The notes beneath the pieces were generated by a model. The model did not search any database. It had not been told where the DNA came from and saw only the letters and a program-made list of their open reading frames with translations. This document shows positions 26,798 through 35,453 of a DNA stretch of 64,000 nt, one piece after another. The stretch covers positions 1 to 64,000 of the forward strand of contig NZ_CP109056.1 of assembly GCF_035975855.1 (NCBI RefSeq), written 5' to 3'. The stretch is from Streptomyces sp. NBC_01304. Lineage in GTDB: Bacteria > Actinomycetota > Actinomycetes > Streptomycetales > Streptomycetaceae. Position numbers and translations under genes: made by a program. Numbering within the stretch: position 1 is the stretch's first letter; every line of letters starts with the position of its first letter.

Positions 26798-27100
26798 ATG
26801 GACATCGCCGAGGCTCAGAAGCTCGCCTGGGAGAACAAGGTCACCAAGGGTTTCAACACCACCGAGATCCCACTGGAGTTCGGCCTTCTCACCGCAGAGA
26901 TCGGCGAGGCGTTCACGGCCTGGCGCAAGGGACTGCCCGACGCCGGCGAGGAACTCGCCGACGTGTTCCTGTACCTGGCGGCACTCGCCGAGATGCAGGG
27001 CGTCAGCCTCGATGAGGAAGTCACGCGCAAGATCGAGAAGAACGCGGGTCGCCGATACCTCCCGGGAGCGAATGGAACGTTGGAGAAGGTCGGCGAGTAG
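26798..27100 (+). CDS. MazG-like nucleotide pyrophosphohydrolase
   Basis: This 100-aa protein has the helical MazG core: PLEFGLLTAEIGEAFTAWRK, GEELADVFLYLAALAEMQGV, then EVTRKIEKNAGRRY. The metal-binding acidic residues ExxE...ExxD (EIGEA, EELAD) are present. The family removes pyrophosphate from nucleoside triphosphates, often non-canonical ones. ATG behind AAGGGG. Probably the last gene of the 21-27 kb cluster, possibly clearing an abnormal nucleotide made there. Confidence 0.85.
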   Translation: MDIAEAQKLAWENKVTKGFNTTEIPLEFGLLTAEIGEAFTAWRKGLPDAGEELADVFLYLAALAEMQGVSLDEEVTRKIEKNAGRRYLPGANGTLEKVGE

Positions 27101-27171
27101 CAGGTGCCGGAGCAGCCACGCCTCCGGCTGCCTCTACGGCCCCGGAGCTGTGACCTTGGCCAGGGCACCAG

Positions 27172-27350
27172 GGGCCTCCGGGGATGGTGGTGATCTCGGC
27201 TCCCAGCGTGGCGAGGTTGGGCAGCAGCTGGCCGTAGCCGCGCCGGATTAGATGGAACATCCCCCGGATCGTAGAGGCGCCGTCGGCGGCCAGCGCGGCA
27301 ATCAGGAGCGCGGTCACCCCACGGATGTCCGCGGCCGCCACCTCGGCGCC
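27172..27350 (-). pseudogene. 3' fragment of a MurA-like enolpyruvyl transferase gene, copy 2
   Basis: It reads AAADIRGVTALLIAALAADG, ASTIRGMFHLIRRGYGQLLP, NLATLGAEITTIPGG. It is nearly the same DNA as the fragment at 19160-19351, in the same orientation 8.0 kb away, differing by some substitutions and a 3-base insertion. Here the stop and the serine-hydrolase start that follow copy 1 are lost. Confidence 0.75.
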
Positions 27351-27415
27351 CTCGTGCGAAGTGCCCGGTCCTTCGCCGGGCCCTGGGTGTCAGTGGCCTC
27401 TGTAAGGATCACCGC

Positions 27416-28669
27416 ATGGGTGATCAGATAGACGACCTGCTGGATCCTGACAACGCATGGGCGCTCCGAATGCGCGACCGGGTCGCCGGTTTGGCGCCGG
27501 ACTTGCGGGAGCTCGTCGCGCATCTCGGTGCGTGCGGCACGTTCTGGGACTGGCATCACAAGACGGACGTGGCGTGGAAGCGGCGCACCAAGGCCCTGTT
27601 GAAGGCTGAGGGGGCTCGGGAGCTGGTCGCCGCCGGGGTGTGGGAACTGGCGCAGGGCGGGTCGCTTCACGACCGTACGGATCCGCGGGTGACCTACCAG
27701 GAGCTGTTGGACGCGGGGAAGAAGACGCCCACCCGCGATCTCGCGTTCGGGTTCGCGCTGGCGGCCGGCTATCTCGGCGGGCCGGGCGCGGACAAGGCAC
27801 AGCTTGACGCCCTGATCACCGATCTGGTGACCGTGGCGCGGAAGAACGCCTTCGTGCTCGACGGCTACTACAAATCCGACCCGGAGCTCGCCGCCGCGAT
27901 ATTCACCGCGCTGGGGGATCTGTCGGCGATGGACGCACTGTGGACGCTACACCGGGAGGTCCAGCCCGGCTTGCACAGCCAGCGGCTGCTGGTGAAGCTG
28001 GTGAAGAAGACGGCGAACCGCCTCGGCGTCCCGCCCCACCAGTTCGAAGAGCGGACCGTACCCACCGGCGGCCTGCCCGCAGACGGAATCCTGCGCCTGA
28101 GCTGGGTAGGGGGCGGCGCGGTGTGGGTGAACTTGCCGTTCGAAGCGGTGATCCAGCTGCACGACGACTACTCGATCACCATGGACTGGGTCGACGTGTA
28201 CGACGACGAGCGGCCCGTCACCCGAACCCGCTCCCCGTTCCGCTCCCCCACCGGATTCAAGGCCAAGTACTACGAGCACAACGTCGACGGGGCTCGCCGC
28301 CTGGCCCGCACGCTCGAGACCCTCGTGCAGGACGAACGGCGCCGGCTGCTCCGCCTCTCCGTCCAGAACCCCGTGTGGCCGTACGCGGAGTGGGACCGCT
28401 TCTACCGCGACCACCCGCTCACCGGACGCATGACCCGGGCCCTGGCCTGGGAGTACGAAGCACCCGACGGGCAATGGGCGGTGAGTGTGCCGGGCGAGGC
28501 GGGCCTCATGCAGCTGGATGGGAGCGCGGCCGAGGTGAGCGCGACCGCAAGGATCCGGCTGTGGCGCGCCGAGCCGGCGGGCAGCGACGATGCCGAGTTG
28601 ATCCGCAAGCACTTCACCGCGCGGGGACTTCGCCAGCCGTACGGCCAACTCCCCGTCCCCACCGCCTGA
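27416..28669 (+). CDS. DUF4132-type protein, C-terminally truncated
   Basis: This 417-aa protein ends inside what looks like a DUF4132 domain (YRDHPLTGRMTRALAWEYEA, RIRLWRAEPAGSDDAELIRK, GLRQPYGQLPVPTA). Family members normally continue well beyond this point. The upstream ~300 residues are helical with a strand-rich middle (GILRLSWVGGGAVWVNLPFE). Start ATG at 27416 with no strong ribosome site. Function of the family is unknown. It lies just outside the second enolpyruvyl-transferase fragment and was perhaps cut in the same rearrangement. Confidence 0.6.
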   Translation: MGDQIDDLLDPDNAWALRMRDRVAGLAPDLRELVAHLGACGTFWDWHHKTDVAWKRRTKALLKAEGARELVAAGVWELAQGGSLHDRTDPRVTYQELLDAGKKTPTRDLAFGFALAAGYLGGPGADKAQLDALITDLVTVARKNAFVLDGYYKSDPELAAAIFTALGDLSAMDALWTLHREVQPGLHSQRLLVKLVKKTANRLGVPPHQFEERTVPTGGLPADGILRLSWVGGGAVWVNLPFEAVIQLHDDYSITMDWVDVYDDERPVTRTRSPFRSPTGFKAKYYEHNVDGARRLARTLETLVQDERRRLLRLSVQNPVWPYAEWDRFYRDHPLTGRMTRALAWEYEAPDGQWAVSVPGEAGLMQLDGSAAEVSATARIRLWRAEPAGSDDAELIRKHFTARGLRQPYGQLPVPTA

Positions 28670-28732
28670 CCGGGGTCTGCGGCCCCGCCGCCATCCTTGC
28701 CCGGCTGAGCCTGTGGCGCCTGGATCCTGCGG

Positions 28733-28772
28733 CCGAGCGCGCGGTCGTCCGATGTGCTGACCGCGCGCTCGG
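28733..28772. terminator. Bidirectional hairpin terminator
   Basis: A perfect 14-bp stem, CCGAGCGCGCGGTC and its complement, with a 12-nt loop, lies between the convergent ends of the DUF4132-like gene and the lipoprotein gene. Confidence 0.75.
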
Positions 28773-28777
28773 TGCGT

Positions 28778-29425
28778 CTAGCTGTTCTTGGTCTGCTCGG
28801 CAGCGGTGGCCGTCGCTTTGTCTCCGTCCTGGACCTGCTGCAGTCGCTTCAGCGTGGTCTCCAGGATCGTCTGAACGCCGGCCTCGTCCGCGCCGGCGCC
28901 GTCGACCTGCACCTTGATGTTGATGTTGCCGGAGCGGGTGAAGCCGTAGAGCGTGCGCTCGCTCGCGCCCGGGTTGACGACGAGTACCGCCTCGTCGCCG
29001 ACCTTCTCCTTGAAGTTCTTCTCCTTGCTCGACTCGGTCCCCTTCCACACGGCGTAGGCCCGCTTGGAAGTCTCCGCCGAGTCGTAGAGGCAAATACCGA
29101 TGTCCAGCATGTTCTCGGTCGTGCCGTCGTAGATGAACCAGGCCGAACTTCCGCGCATCCAGCCCTTGGGAGAGGAATCGCTTTCCGATTTGGTGCAATC
29201 TGCGCCTTCGTCGGTGACCCGCTTCTCCTTGTAGGGCTCCCAGCCTTCAAGGACCTCGCCCGCTCCGGGCAGCGCCTGCGTGAGTTCCGCCTGGGCAAGC
29301 TTCTTGGTGATGGGCTTGCTTGCCGTCTCCTCCTTCTCGGCGCCATCGGACGATGACGAGGAACATGAGGTGAGAGCGGCAACGCTCAGGAAGACGGGCA
29401 GGATGACTATGGCTTTGCGTGACAT
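28778..29425 (-). CDS. Secreted lipoprotein of unknown function
   Basis: This 215-aa protein has an N-terminal signal MSRKAIVILPVFLSVAALTS followed by the lipobox Cys (ALTSC), then a Ser-rich linker SSSSSDGAEKEE. The mature part is a mixed-charge domain (LPGAGEVLEGWEPYKEKR; WFIYDGTTENMLDIGICLY) with three further cysteines. It is expected to be attached to the outer face of the cell membrane. Start: ATG at 29425 behind AAGG, with another ATG two codons upstream. Monocistronic. Confidence 0.8.
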   Translation of the reverse strand: MSRKAIVILPVFLSVAALTSCSSSSSDGAEKEETASKPITKKLAQAELTQALPGAGEVLEGWEPYKEKRVTDEGADCTKSESDSSPKGWMRGSSAWFIYDGTTENMLDIGICLYDSAETSKRAYAVWKGTESSKEKNFKEKVGDEAVLVVNPGASERTLYGFTRSGNINIKVQVDGAGADEAGVQTILETTLKRLQQVQDGDKATATAAEQTKNS

Positions 29426-29431
29426 GCCCAT

Positions 29432-29799
29432 ACCTTAATTCCGGTGCGGTCGGCCATGGTTGAGTTTGCGCATTCAACCGCACCAACTGTCCTATTGGCC
29501 CTTGATGCGCATTCTCGGATGTCGGGGATCTGCCACGAATCCCCTAACCTTGGCGAAATCGCGATGTCGTCGACTCTGAATCGTGTCGCTCATGTCGCCC
29601 ACCCACGCGGGGAGAAGCCCGCGTCGCTGTTTCGGCATCAGGTCGCGGAATGCGACGAATTCGCGGCGTTCCTCGAAGGGGCGCTCCGCTGCGGGAGAGC
29701 CTGACGTGTTCCGTGCCGGCGCGGACGGCATGTCCGTCGGGAGGGCCGCGCTCGTCCTGGCGCCCGTCCCTCACCAGTTCCTCAGGGATCCGGCGGGCG
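29432..29799. other. Intergenic, no supported gene
   Basis: Short frames exist on both strands (e.g. 29564-29704 plus), but none has a ribosome site with a coding pattern. The left half is relatively AT-rich and probably holds the lipoprotein promoter. Confidence 0.35.
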
Positions 29800-30150
29800 C
29801 TACTTCACCGCTGTCGAGTTGGGGCGCCCTTCCAGGGCCGACGCTGTGATCCACACCGGAGCGGAGACGAAGATGGCCAGGCCGGCGACGAGCGTCACCA
29901 TCCCCACTAGGGCGCCGGACAGGCCGGACAGGAACGCGATCGGCATCGGCGCGATCCCGGAGGCCGCGAAAGCGAGCAGCCCGTAGGCAGCGGCCCAGCC
30001 CGCGCCGACGCCCAGGAGTCCGACGAGGACCAGAGCCGGAGTCTGATAGCCCCTGCGCAGCAGCGGGTTCACCAAGAGGCCCAGCCAGCCGCGGGCGAGC
30101 CGTGGCTCACCCGCCGGGCCGAGCTCGTCGGCCTTTGTGGTCTTCTCCAC
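29800..30150 (-). CDS. Small membrane protein
   Basis: This 116-aa protein has its GTG start behind GGGGGAAC. After a 45-residue hydrophilic N-terminus there are two or three membrane segments (ALVLVGLLGVGAGWAAAYGL; IAPMPIAFLSGLSGALVGMV; TLVAGLAIFVSAPVWITASA). Layout resembles small membrane proteins of Streptomyces transfer regions, but no motif is specific. Confidence 0.6.
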   Translation of the reverse strand: MEKTTKADELGPAGEPRLARGWLGLLVNPLLRRGYQTPALVLVGLLGVGAGWAAAYGLLAFAASGIAPMPIAFLSGLSGALVGMVTLVAGLAIFVSAPVWITASALEGRPNSTAVK

Positions 30151-30338
30151 CGCTGTTCCCCCTTCGCCGTGTGCGCCTCAAGCATCACATCATGATCGGC
30201 TGAGTGCCTGAGTACGAGTGCTCAGGCGCTGAATGGTGCGGGCATTCCCCAGAGCGTTCCCGCTCCGGGGAACAGAGCCTCCGGCACGGCCCGTTCGGGC
30301 TCCTTGCGATGCGAGGCGGTCCGGCGGGTCCTGTTCCG

Positions 30339-32255
30339 CTAGTCCCGGTGGTGACGACGTGCGTGCCTGCCGGGGCCGTCGCTCATGTCGTCGTAGCAGG
30401 CCGGACTGCAGGCGAGCCCGAGACTGGCGCTCATCCAGCCCAGCTCCAGGAACTCGTTGGGCTTCACCGTGGTGGAGCCGCAGTTGTCGCAGTGCCGTAC
30501 GGCGGGTCCTGGGCAGGGCAGTTCCGGGGCGGGCTCGGCGCTCTTGCGGTCGCTCTCGCGGTGGGCATCCCGAGCGTCGCGCCAGGCGGAGCGGGCCGCG
30601 GCTTCGGACAGGAAGATCGTGACGTCATGGCCGGCGTCTGCGTCCTCGTCGTAGTACCACCAGCCCTCACCCATCGCCCACAGCGAGCGCGTTGTCCCGT
30701 CGGGCAGGGTGAAGTCGTGGCGGACCAGGTCGACCGAGACGCCCTCACCCTGCGGGCCGAAGAGGCTGCGGTGGTCGTTCTTCCAGTTCTCCAGTTCCTC
30801 GCGGGTGTGGGTGCGGGCGGTAGGTAGTTCGGCGGCCAGGCGGTCGGGGACGGCGTCTGCGGCCTTCTCAAGAAGTTCGTTCGCGAAGCGGCCGGCGTCG
30901 GTGATGACCGTCAAGTCAGCGGCGAGGGCCTCCTCGAGGCTGGGTACCCGCTTGCCGTCGGCGCGCAGTTCGTATGCGCGCGGCATGCCGATGCCGGCGT
31001 CGGCCAGGCGGGCGGCCTCGGAGGCCCGCCAGCACTTGGAGGGGTCTGCGCTCTCGTGGTGCGGCTGGAAGACGGGGCCGATCGCCGGGTTCAGGGGCCA
31101 GCCGTCCGCGGCCCACTGGTCCTCTGTGCGTGCGAGCAGGGCGCGGGCGTCAGCCGCGTCCACGACAGCAAGGCATCCGAGGAGCCGGTACAGGTGGTGT
31201 GGTGTGTAGGGGGTGCCGGCCAGGGCGGCCGCGGCCTCGGGGTTCGTGCCGGCGGTGGCGTAGGCGGACGGGGAGCGGACGAAGGCCTCCTCGTAGGCGT
31301 CGATCAGGGCGGCGCGTCCGGTGGTCAGCGGCACCACGTATTCGCTGTAGAAGCCGCCGAACGCGGAGCGCTGGACATAGGCGAGTCCGGCGTCCGTGTC
31401 GATGTGGAGGCGGTCGTCGAGGCCGCCATGGGGGTAGTCGGTGGGCACGCTGCGCAGACTGGCCGGCCAGTCCCTGGCCAGGGTCGGCGGTCGGCCTTCG
31501 ACCGCATCGGCGGGGGCCGGCGGGATGTCCTGGCGGTAGCGCATGCCGAGCAGGGTGTGTCCGGCGCGGCGCAGTTCGTCGTTCGGGTCGTCGTTGCTGC
31601 TGGCGACGATGTCGTATGCGCTCTGGGGCTGTTCGCTCAGTGCAGGGCGGGGAATGTCGTTCACCCGCAGCACCGTGCCCGGAGCCCAGGTGACACGACG
31701 CTGGGGACCCTCGCCCTTCAGCAGGAGCCCGCCGGCGACCGGCTCGCACGCCACCAGCCGCGGCGTTGTCCACGACTCGTGTTCGGTGCAGTGGGCCAAG
31801 CCCAGTCCGGCCCAGGTCAGCGCCAGGCGTCCGGCGGTCTCCACCTGGTCAAGGCGGACCTCCACGTCCACGTACTCCACGACTTCCCGGCCGGTGCGGC
31901 CGAACGCCTCCCGCAGGGTGGTGAGGACGAGGTCCTCCTGGTCGGCGGTGAAGCGCGGTACGGCGTCGGACCACTTGTCGAGGGCGAGCGGGGCGAGACG
32001 GTCGGCCCACACCCGGTTGGTCACGTCGGGCACGTCGAGGCGCAGGCCGTTGGATCCGGCGGTGAAGTGCCAGTGGAATCCCGGGCGGGCCTGTCCGTGG
32101 CGGCGCCACCGCTCAGCAGCCGAGCGGCGCTTCGCGGCCCCGGCGGTGCCGGTGCCAGCGCGGAGGCGTTCCAGGGCCTGCGTGTAGGAGATCTGTTCAG
32201 CGGCTGCCAGTTCGCGGGCCCGCTTCTTCAGGTCGTTGCTGCCGTGCTTGGTCAT
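30339..32255 (-). CDS. Large hypothetical plasmid protein with RAREL...ISYxxALxRLR N-terminus
   Basis: This 638-aa protein has its ATG at 32255 behind GGAGAC; the open frame extends upstream without signals. The N-terminus (NDLKKRARELAAAEQISYTQ, then ALERLRA) is shared with the proteins at 13626 and 1131. Near the C-terminus is HCDNCGSTTVKPNEFLELGW...LACSPACYDD, a four-Cys zinc-binding element. The rest is mixed helix and strand with no named domain. Function unknown; it may be a replicon maintenance or regulatory protein shared by Streptomyces linear plasmids. Confidence 0.65.
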   Translation of the reverse strand: MTKHGSNDLKKRARELAAAEQISYTQALERLRAGTGTAGAAKRRSAAERWRRHGQARPGFHWHFTAGSNGLRLDVPDVTNRVWADRLAPLALDKWSDAVPRFTADQEDLVLTTLREAFGRTGREVVEYVDVEVRLDQVETAGRLALTWAGLGLAHCTEHESWTTPRLVACEPVAGGLLLKGEGPQRRVTWAPGTVLRVNDIPRPALSEQPQSAYDIVASSNDDPNDELRRAGHTLLGMRYRQDIPPAPADAVEGRPPTLARDWPASLRSVPTDYPHGGLDDRLHIDTDAGLAYVQRSAFGGFYSEYVVPLTTGRAALIDAYEEAFVRSPSAYATAGTNPEAAAALAGTPYTPHHLYRLLGCLAVVDAADARALLARTEDQWAADGWPLNPAIGPVFQPHHESADPSKCWRASEAARLADAGIGMPRAYELRADGKRVPSLEEALAADLTVITDAGRFANELLEKAADAVPDRLAAELPTARTHTREELENWKNDHRSLFGPQGEGVSVDLVRHDFTLPDGTTRSLWAMGEGWWYYDEDADAGHDVTIFLSEAAARSAWRDARDAHRESDRKSAEPAPELPCPGPAVRHCDNCGSTTVKPNEFLELGWMSASLGLACSPACYDDMSDGPGRHARRHHRD

Positions 32256-32745
32256 GGCTGTCTCCGACGACGGAACCCCACGCCTCCCGCCGCTGGTTGG
32301 TCCATGGCCGGGCAGGGCTAACCGCCGCGGGCCCTCGCCCGGACGTGCCGTCCGGATGCCGTCGCCGGCGAGCCTTGGACCATAGTCACCGGCTGCGTGG
32401 GCACCAGGCGACGGTCTCGGTGCGTGCGCGTCCTGCACCGAGGAGAACCCTAGAACACGCCTCTGACAATCCTGGTCCCCCAGGCCAACCGTGAGGTCGG
32501 AGAGGCGCAGATGCAGCCGCTGGCTGGCTTTGGCCAGAGGTTGCCGTCGGTGCCTGCGGCGCAGGACGCTGGCAGTGCATCACCTCCGGGGGCGAGTCAG
32601 CGGATGCGGGAGCCACAGCATGGGCGAGGACCACACGCAGCAGAACGCCGGGCGTCAGCGCCGGCCGCGCCCTGTCCATGACCATCCGGGGCCGGGGATC
32701 ACGCCAGCGCCGGGAGGTCCGTTCCGGGCGGATCATGATGCCGAC
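32256..32745. other. Intergenic stretch without recognised content
   Basis: Between divergent genes; no supported ORF or repeat was seen. Promoters for both neighbours must lie here but are not obvious by eye. Confidence 0.3.
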
Positions 32746-33162
32746 ATGAGCGTCGCCGCGGAGCTCATCGCTGCGCGGCTGGCTGGCTGCGCGGCCTGCC
32801 AGAAGAAGCTGAGCGGCCTGGTGATGCGGGGGGACAAGCTGGTACTCGCCGCACTCGCCGCGTCGCTGCCGCACAATCCTCCGCAGGAACTCCGCGAGGG
32901 AACCAAGGTCATGTACCCCGCGCTGCGAACACGGAGCGGATTCATGATCTTTGGTCTCATCCACGCCATGCCACGCCGGCACCGGGCCGACGTGCTCGCC
33001 GACGCCGTCGAGTACTGGGTCAGCAAGATCCCCTCGGCTGAGGCTGGCACTTCTGATCGAGCTGCCGGACACGGCATGAGTATCGAGCTGCCCGCGCCCG
33101 CCGGCCCCGAGGCGTTCCCCGACGGCGTGGTGGAGATTCGGCGGATGGGTTCGACTAGCTGA
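32746..33162 (+). CDS. Hypothetical protein with CxxC
   Basis: This 138-aa protein starts at the ATG at 32746 (MSVAAELIAARLAGCAACQK); the ribosome site is weak and the frame is open upstream. An N-terminal CAAC pair lies in a helical region, followed by FMIFGLIHAMPRRHRADVLA. No family is recognised. It converges with the 609-aa gene across a strong hairpin. Confidence 0.5.
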   Translation: MSVAAELIAARLAGCAACQKKLSGLVMRGDKLVLAALAASLPHNPPQELREGTKVMYPALRTRSGFMIFGLIHAMPRRHRADVLADAVEYWVSKIPSAEAGTSDRAAGHGMSIELPAPAGPEAFPDGVVEIRRMGSTS

Positions 33163-33266
33163 GTCTGGACTTCGCCGGTCCGGCTGCGACATGCCCTGGT
33201 TCGGCGGAGGTGCCTCAACTGCAGGACCACCGATGGCAGTTCACCGCGCGCTGCCTCTATGTCGCT

Positions 33267-33291
33267 CCCCCAGCGGGTGGCCCGCTGGGGG
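33267..33291. terminator. Hairpin terminator
   Basis: CCCCCAGCGGG, loop TGG, and the exact complement: an 11-bp stem directly after the stop of the 33315-35144 gene and between convergent genes. Confidence 0.75.
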
Positions 33292-33314
33292 CGATGGTGT
33301 GGGGCGACCGCGGC

Positions 33315-35144
33315 TCAGGCGTGTTGAAGAGCGGGCACTGGAGAGGCCTGCTGCGGCTGGGGCGGGTCGGGCCAGAGCCATCTCGCGAGCGTTGCGGCCG
33401 AGTTCCTCATGCTCGCCGCCTGGTCTGGATCAGGCTGGTCGAGCACGGTCCGGCCGGACTCGTACAGCGGCAGCCGTCCAAGGATCGGGGCCCCGTAGCG
33501 GGCCAGGTGCGCGTCGGCTTGTTCGTCGAAGGCATCTGGGGCGGCCGGCGGCTCGGTTGGCGGGTGGAGGAGCAGGATCCCGGCGCCGGTGTCCTGTCCG
33601 CCGTAGCCGAGTTCCCGCTGGTGCCATCGGGATGCTGCCTCGGCGGGTGGCAGCAGGATCGGGTCGGTGGCTGCCGACGGCAGGTCGCGGGGAACTGGGG
33701 TGTGCCTGAGGACGAGGATCAAGGAGTCGGCGTAGGGCCGCAGATCGTGCAGGCCAAAGCGTGTTTCGTCGACGACGAGGATCCGGTCGAAACGCCGGCG
33801 GGCCTCCGCCAGGCCCTGGGTGAGCGAGGCTTTGTCCGGGGTGAGTCGGGTGCTCCACAGTTCGCCCGGCGGCCGGGCTAGCCGCAGGCGGGTCCACTCC
33901 GCTTTCCCTTGTTCGCCCCGGGCACGGCGGTTTCGGGGCACCGGCTTGCTGCCCCATCGTGTCCCGTAGATCAGAGGGCCGAAGCTGAGGCGCTCGTTGG
34001 TGACGGTCACCGTCGCCGTGCGGTAGCCGTCGGCGGCCCAGGCCGCGGCTGTGTGCTGCGCGACGCCGACCAGGGCAGCCGACAGATTGCTCGGCAGATG
34101 GGCCGACGAACTCAGCAGGACCACCTGCCCGTCGGCGGCCCGGATGGCGTCAGAGCGGGGCGCGGGGTGGCTGGGGGCAGGTTCCTCGCCCAGGGCGAGC
34201 AAGGGGGCGAACTTGGTCGGTTCAGGCCCTGGACTGTCGGCAGGCTGACTGTTCACTGTCACGGTGCCGGACCAGCCGTCTCGCTGTTCGGTGTCCCGGA
34301 AGAACTGCATGCTGCAGCGGGCGGGCGTGCAGCTGTGCGCAACCGAGGTGAGGGCGAGACCGGTGAGCGGGTCGGTCATCACGTCCCGGATCCGCTCGTC
34401 GTGCACAGGGTGGCCGGTGGCGACGACGCGGTCGATCGTCCAGTCCAGGCCGTACTCGACCATGCCGTAGCCGATGTGGACGTGCTGCTGTCCGGCCAGG
34501 GCGTCCCAGAGGCGCGGCCGGCGCAGCAGGCTGCTGGCCAGATGGCAGGCTGCTTCATGCTGCTCGGTGAGGCACCGCTCGATGGGTTCACGACGCACCG
34601 GGGTATCCAGGGCGAGCTCTGGATTCCACTGCGGAGTGCAGCCTGCGGCCACCTGGGTTCGCTGGTACTCCTCGAGCAACGGTGTTAGGTCCGTGGCGCG
34701 GGGGCCGCTGACGCGGATCGCCGCGACATGTTCCGCGGCCGCGTAGTAGCCGGTGCCGCGCGGCGTCACGGCCAGGGTGAACAGGATCGCGCTCCCCGAG
34801 GAGCGGGCGCGCAGCTCGCGTACGCCGCGGCGCGTTCGGCGCCGGTCGCGCATCGGAAGCATCTCGAGGAGTGGGGCCAGGCAGTCCGCGCCCTCCAGGC
34901 GCATCTCCAACTGGCCGCCGTCGAAGGCCAGTTCCTGGATACCGAGGAAGTGCCGCCGCGGGGTTCGCGGTGTCATTCCCAGCGCCTTGAGGAACAAGGA
35001 TTCCAGTACGGCCTGCCGGCCCGCGGCAGCGGGGATGAGAGCGGCGAGGGTCTCCTCGGCGGCAAGGCGCCGCTTTGCTCGCTCCAGTCGTTCGCCGCTC
35101 AGCTGCTTCGCCGCGGTGGCAGGCAAGTTGATGTTGTTGTTCAT
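33315..35144 (-). CDS. Large plasmid protein with degenerate ParA-like C-terminal half
   Basis: This 609-aa protein has its ATG at 35144 behind GGAGG (6 nt). The C-terminal ~230 residues read like a ParA/MinD ATPase: VVLLSSSAHLPSNLSAALVG where a deviant Walker A would be, AAAWAADGYRTATVTV, the Walker B-like RFDRILVVDET, YADSLILVLRHTPVP, and APILGRLPLYESGRTVLDQP. The Walker A lysines are missing, so ATP binding is doubtful. The N-terminal ~350 residues are unrecognised and mixed. It could be a partition or transfer-related protein. It may be the last gene of the PP2C operon, after a 309-base gap. Confidence 0.5.
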   Translation of the reverse strand: MNNNINLPATAAKQLSGERLERAKRRLAAEETLAALIPAAAGRQAVLESLFLKALGMTPRTPRRHFLGIQELAFDGGQLEMRLEGADCLAPLLEMLPMRDRRRTRRGVRELRARSSGSAILFTLAVTPRGTGYYAAAEHVAAIRVSGPRATDLTPLLEEYQRTQVAAGCTPQWNPELALDTPVRREPIERCLTEQHEAACHLASSLLRRPRLWDALAGQQHVHIGYGMVEYGLDWTIDRVVATGHPVHDERIRDVMTDPLTGLALTSVAHSCTPARCSMQFFRDTEQRDGWSGTVTVNSQPADSPGPEPTKFAPLLALGEEPAPSHPAPRSDAIRAADGQVVLLSSSAHLPSNLSAALVGVAQHTAAAWAADGYRTATVTVTNERLSFGPLIYGTRWGSKPVPRNRRARGEQGKAEWTRLRLARPPGELWSTRLTPDKASLTQGLAEARRRFDRILVVDETRFGLHDLRPYADSLILVLRHTPVPRDLPSAATDPILLPPAEAASRWHQRELGYGGQDTGAGILLLHPPTEPPAAPDAFDEQADAHLARYGAPILGRLPLYESGRTVLDQPDPDQAASMRNSAATLARWLWPDPPQPQQASPVPALQHA

Positions 35145-35453
35145 GACGCACCTCCAGAGCGCAGGGGCCGACCCTTTGCCGACCCCGGTCAGCGACGCAC
35201 TGGCGACATGACGATCTGCATGCACCACAACTCAACTACGAAGCAAATCAACGTGGAATCTCTGCCAGCGGCTCACGGGGGGTCGGAACTGGAGCTGCCC
35301 AGAGCTGGCCGCGCTCGGGCCAGGTAGTTGGCACACTACGTCGCCGGCCGTGGCCTACTCCACTCACGGCTCCGCACGTGGGCGTGTCGGCGCAGCACGC
35401 TGACGCGGTGTACGAGATTGCGCGCGTCGCCTCGGTGTCACGGTCCGGGTTCC
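35145..35453. other. Intergenic stretch without recognised content
   Basis: About 310 bases between two same-direction genes. No ORF with a ribosome site and no clear promoter or hairpin seen. Confidence 0.3.
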
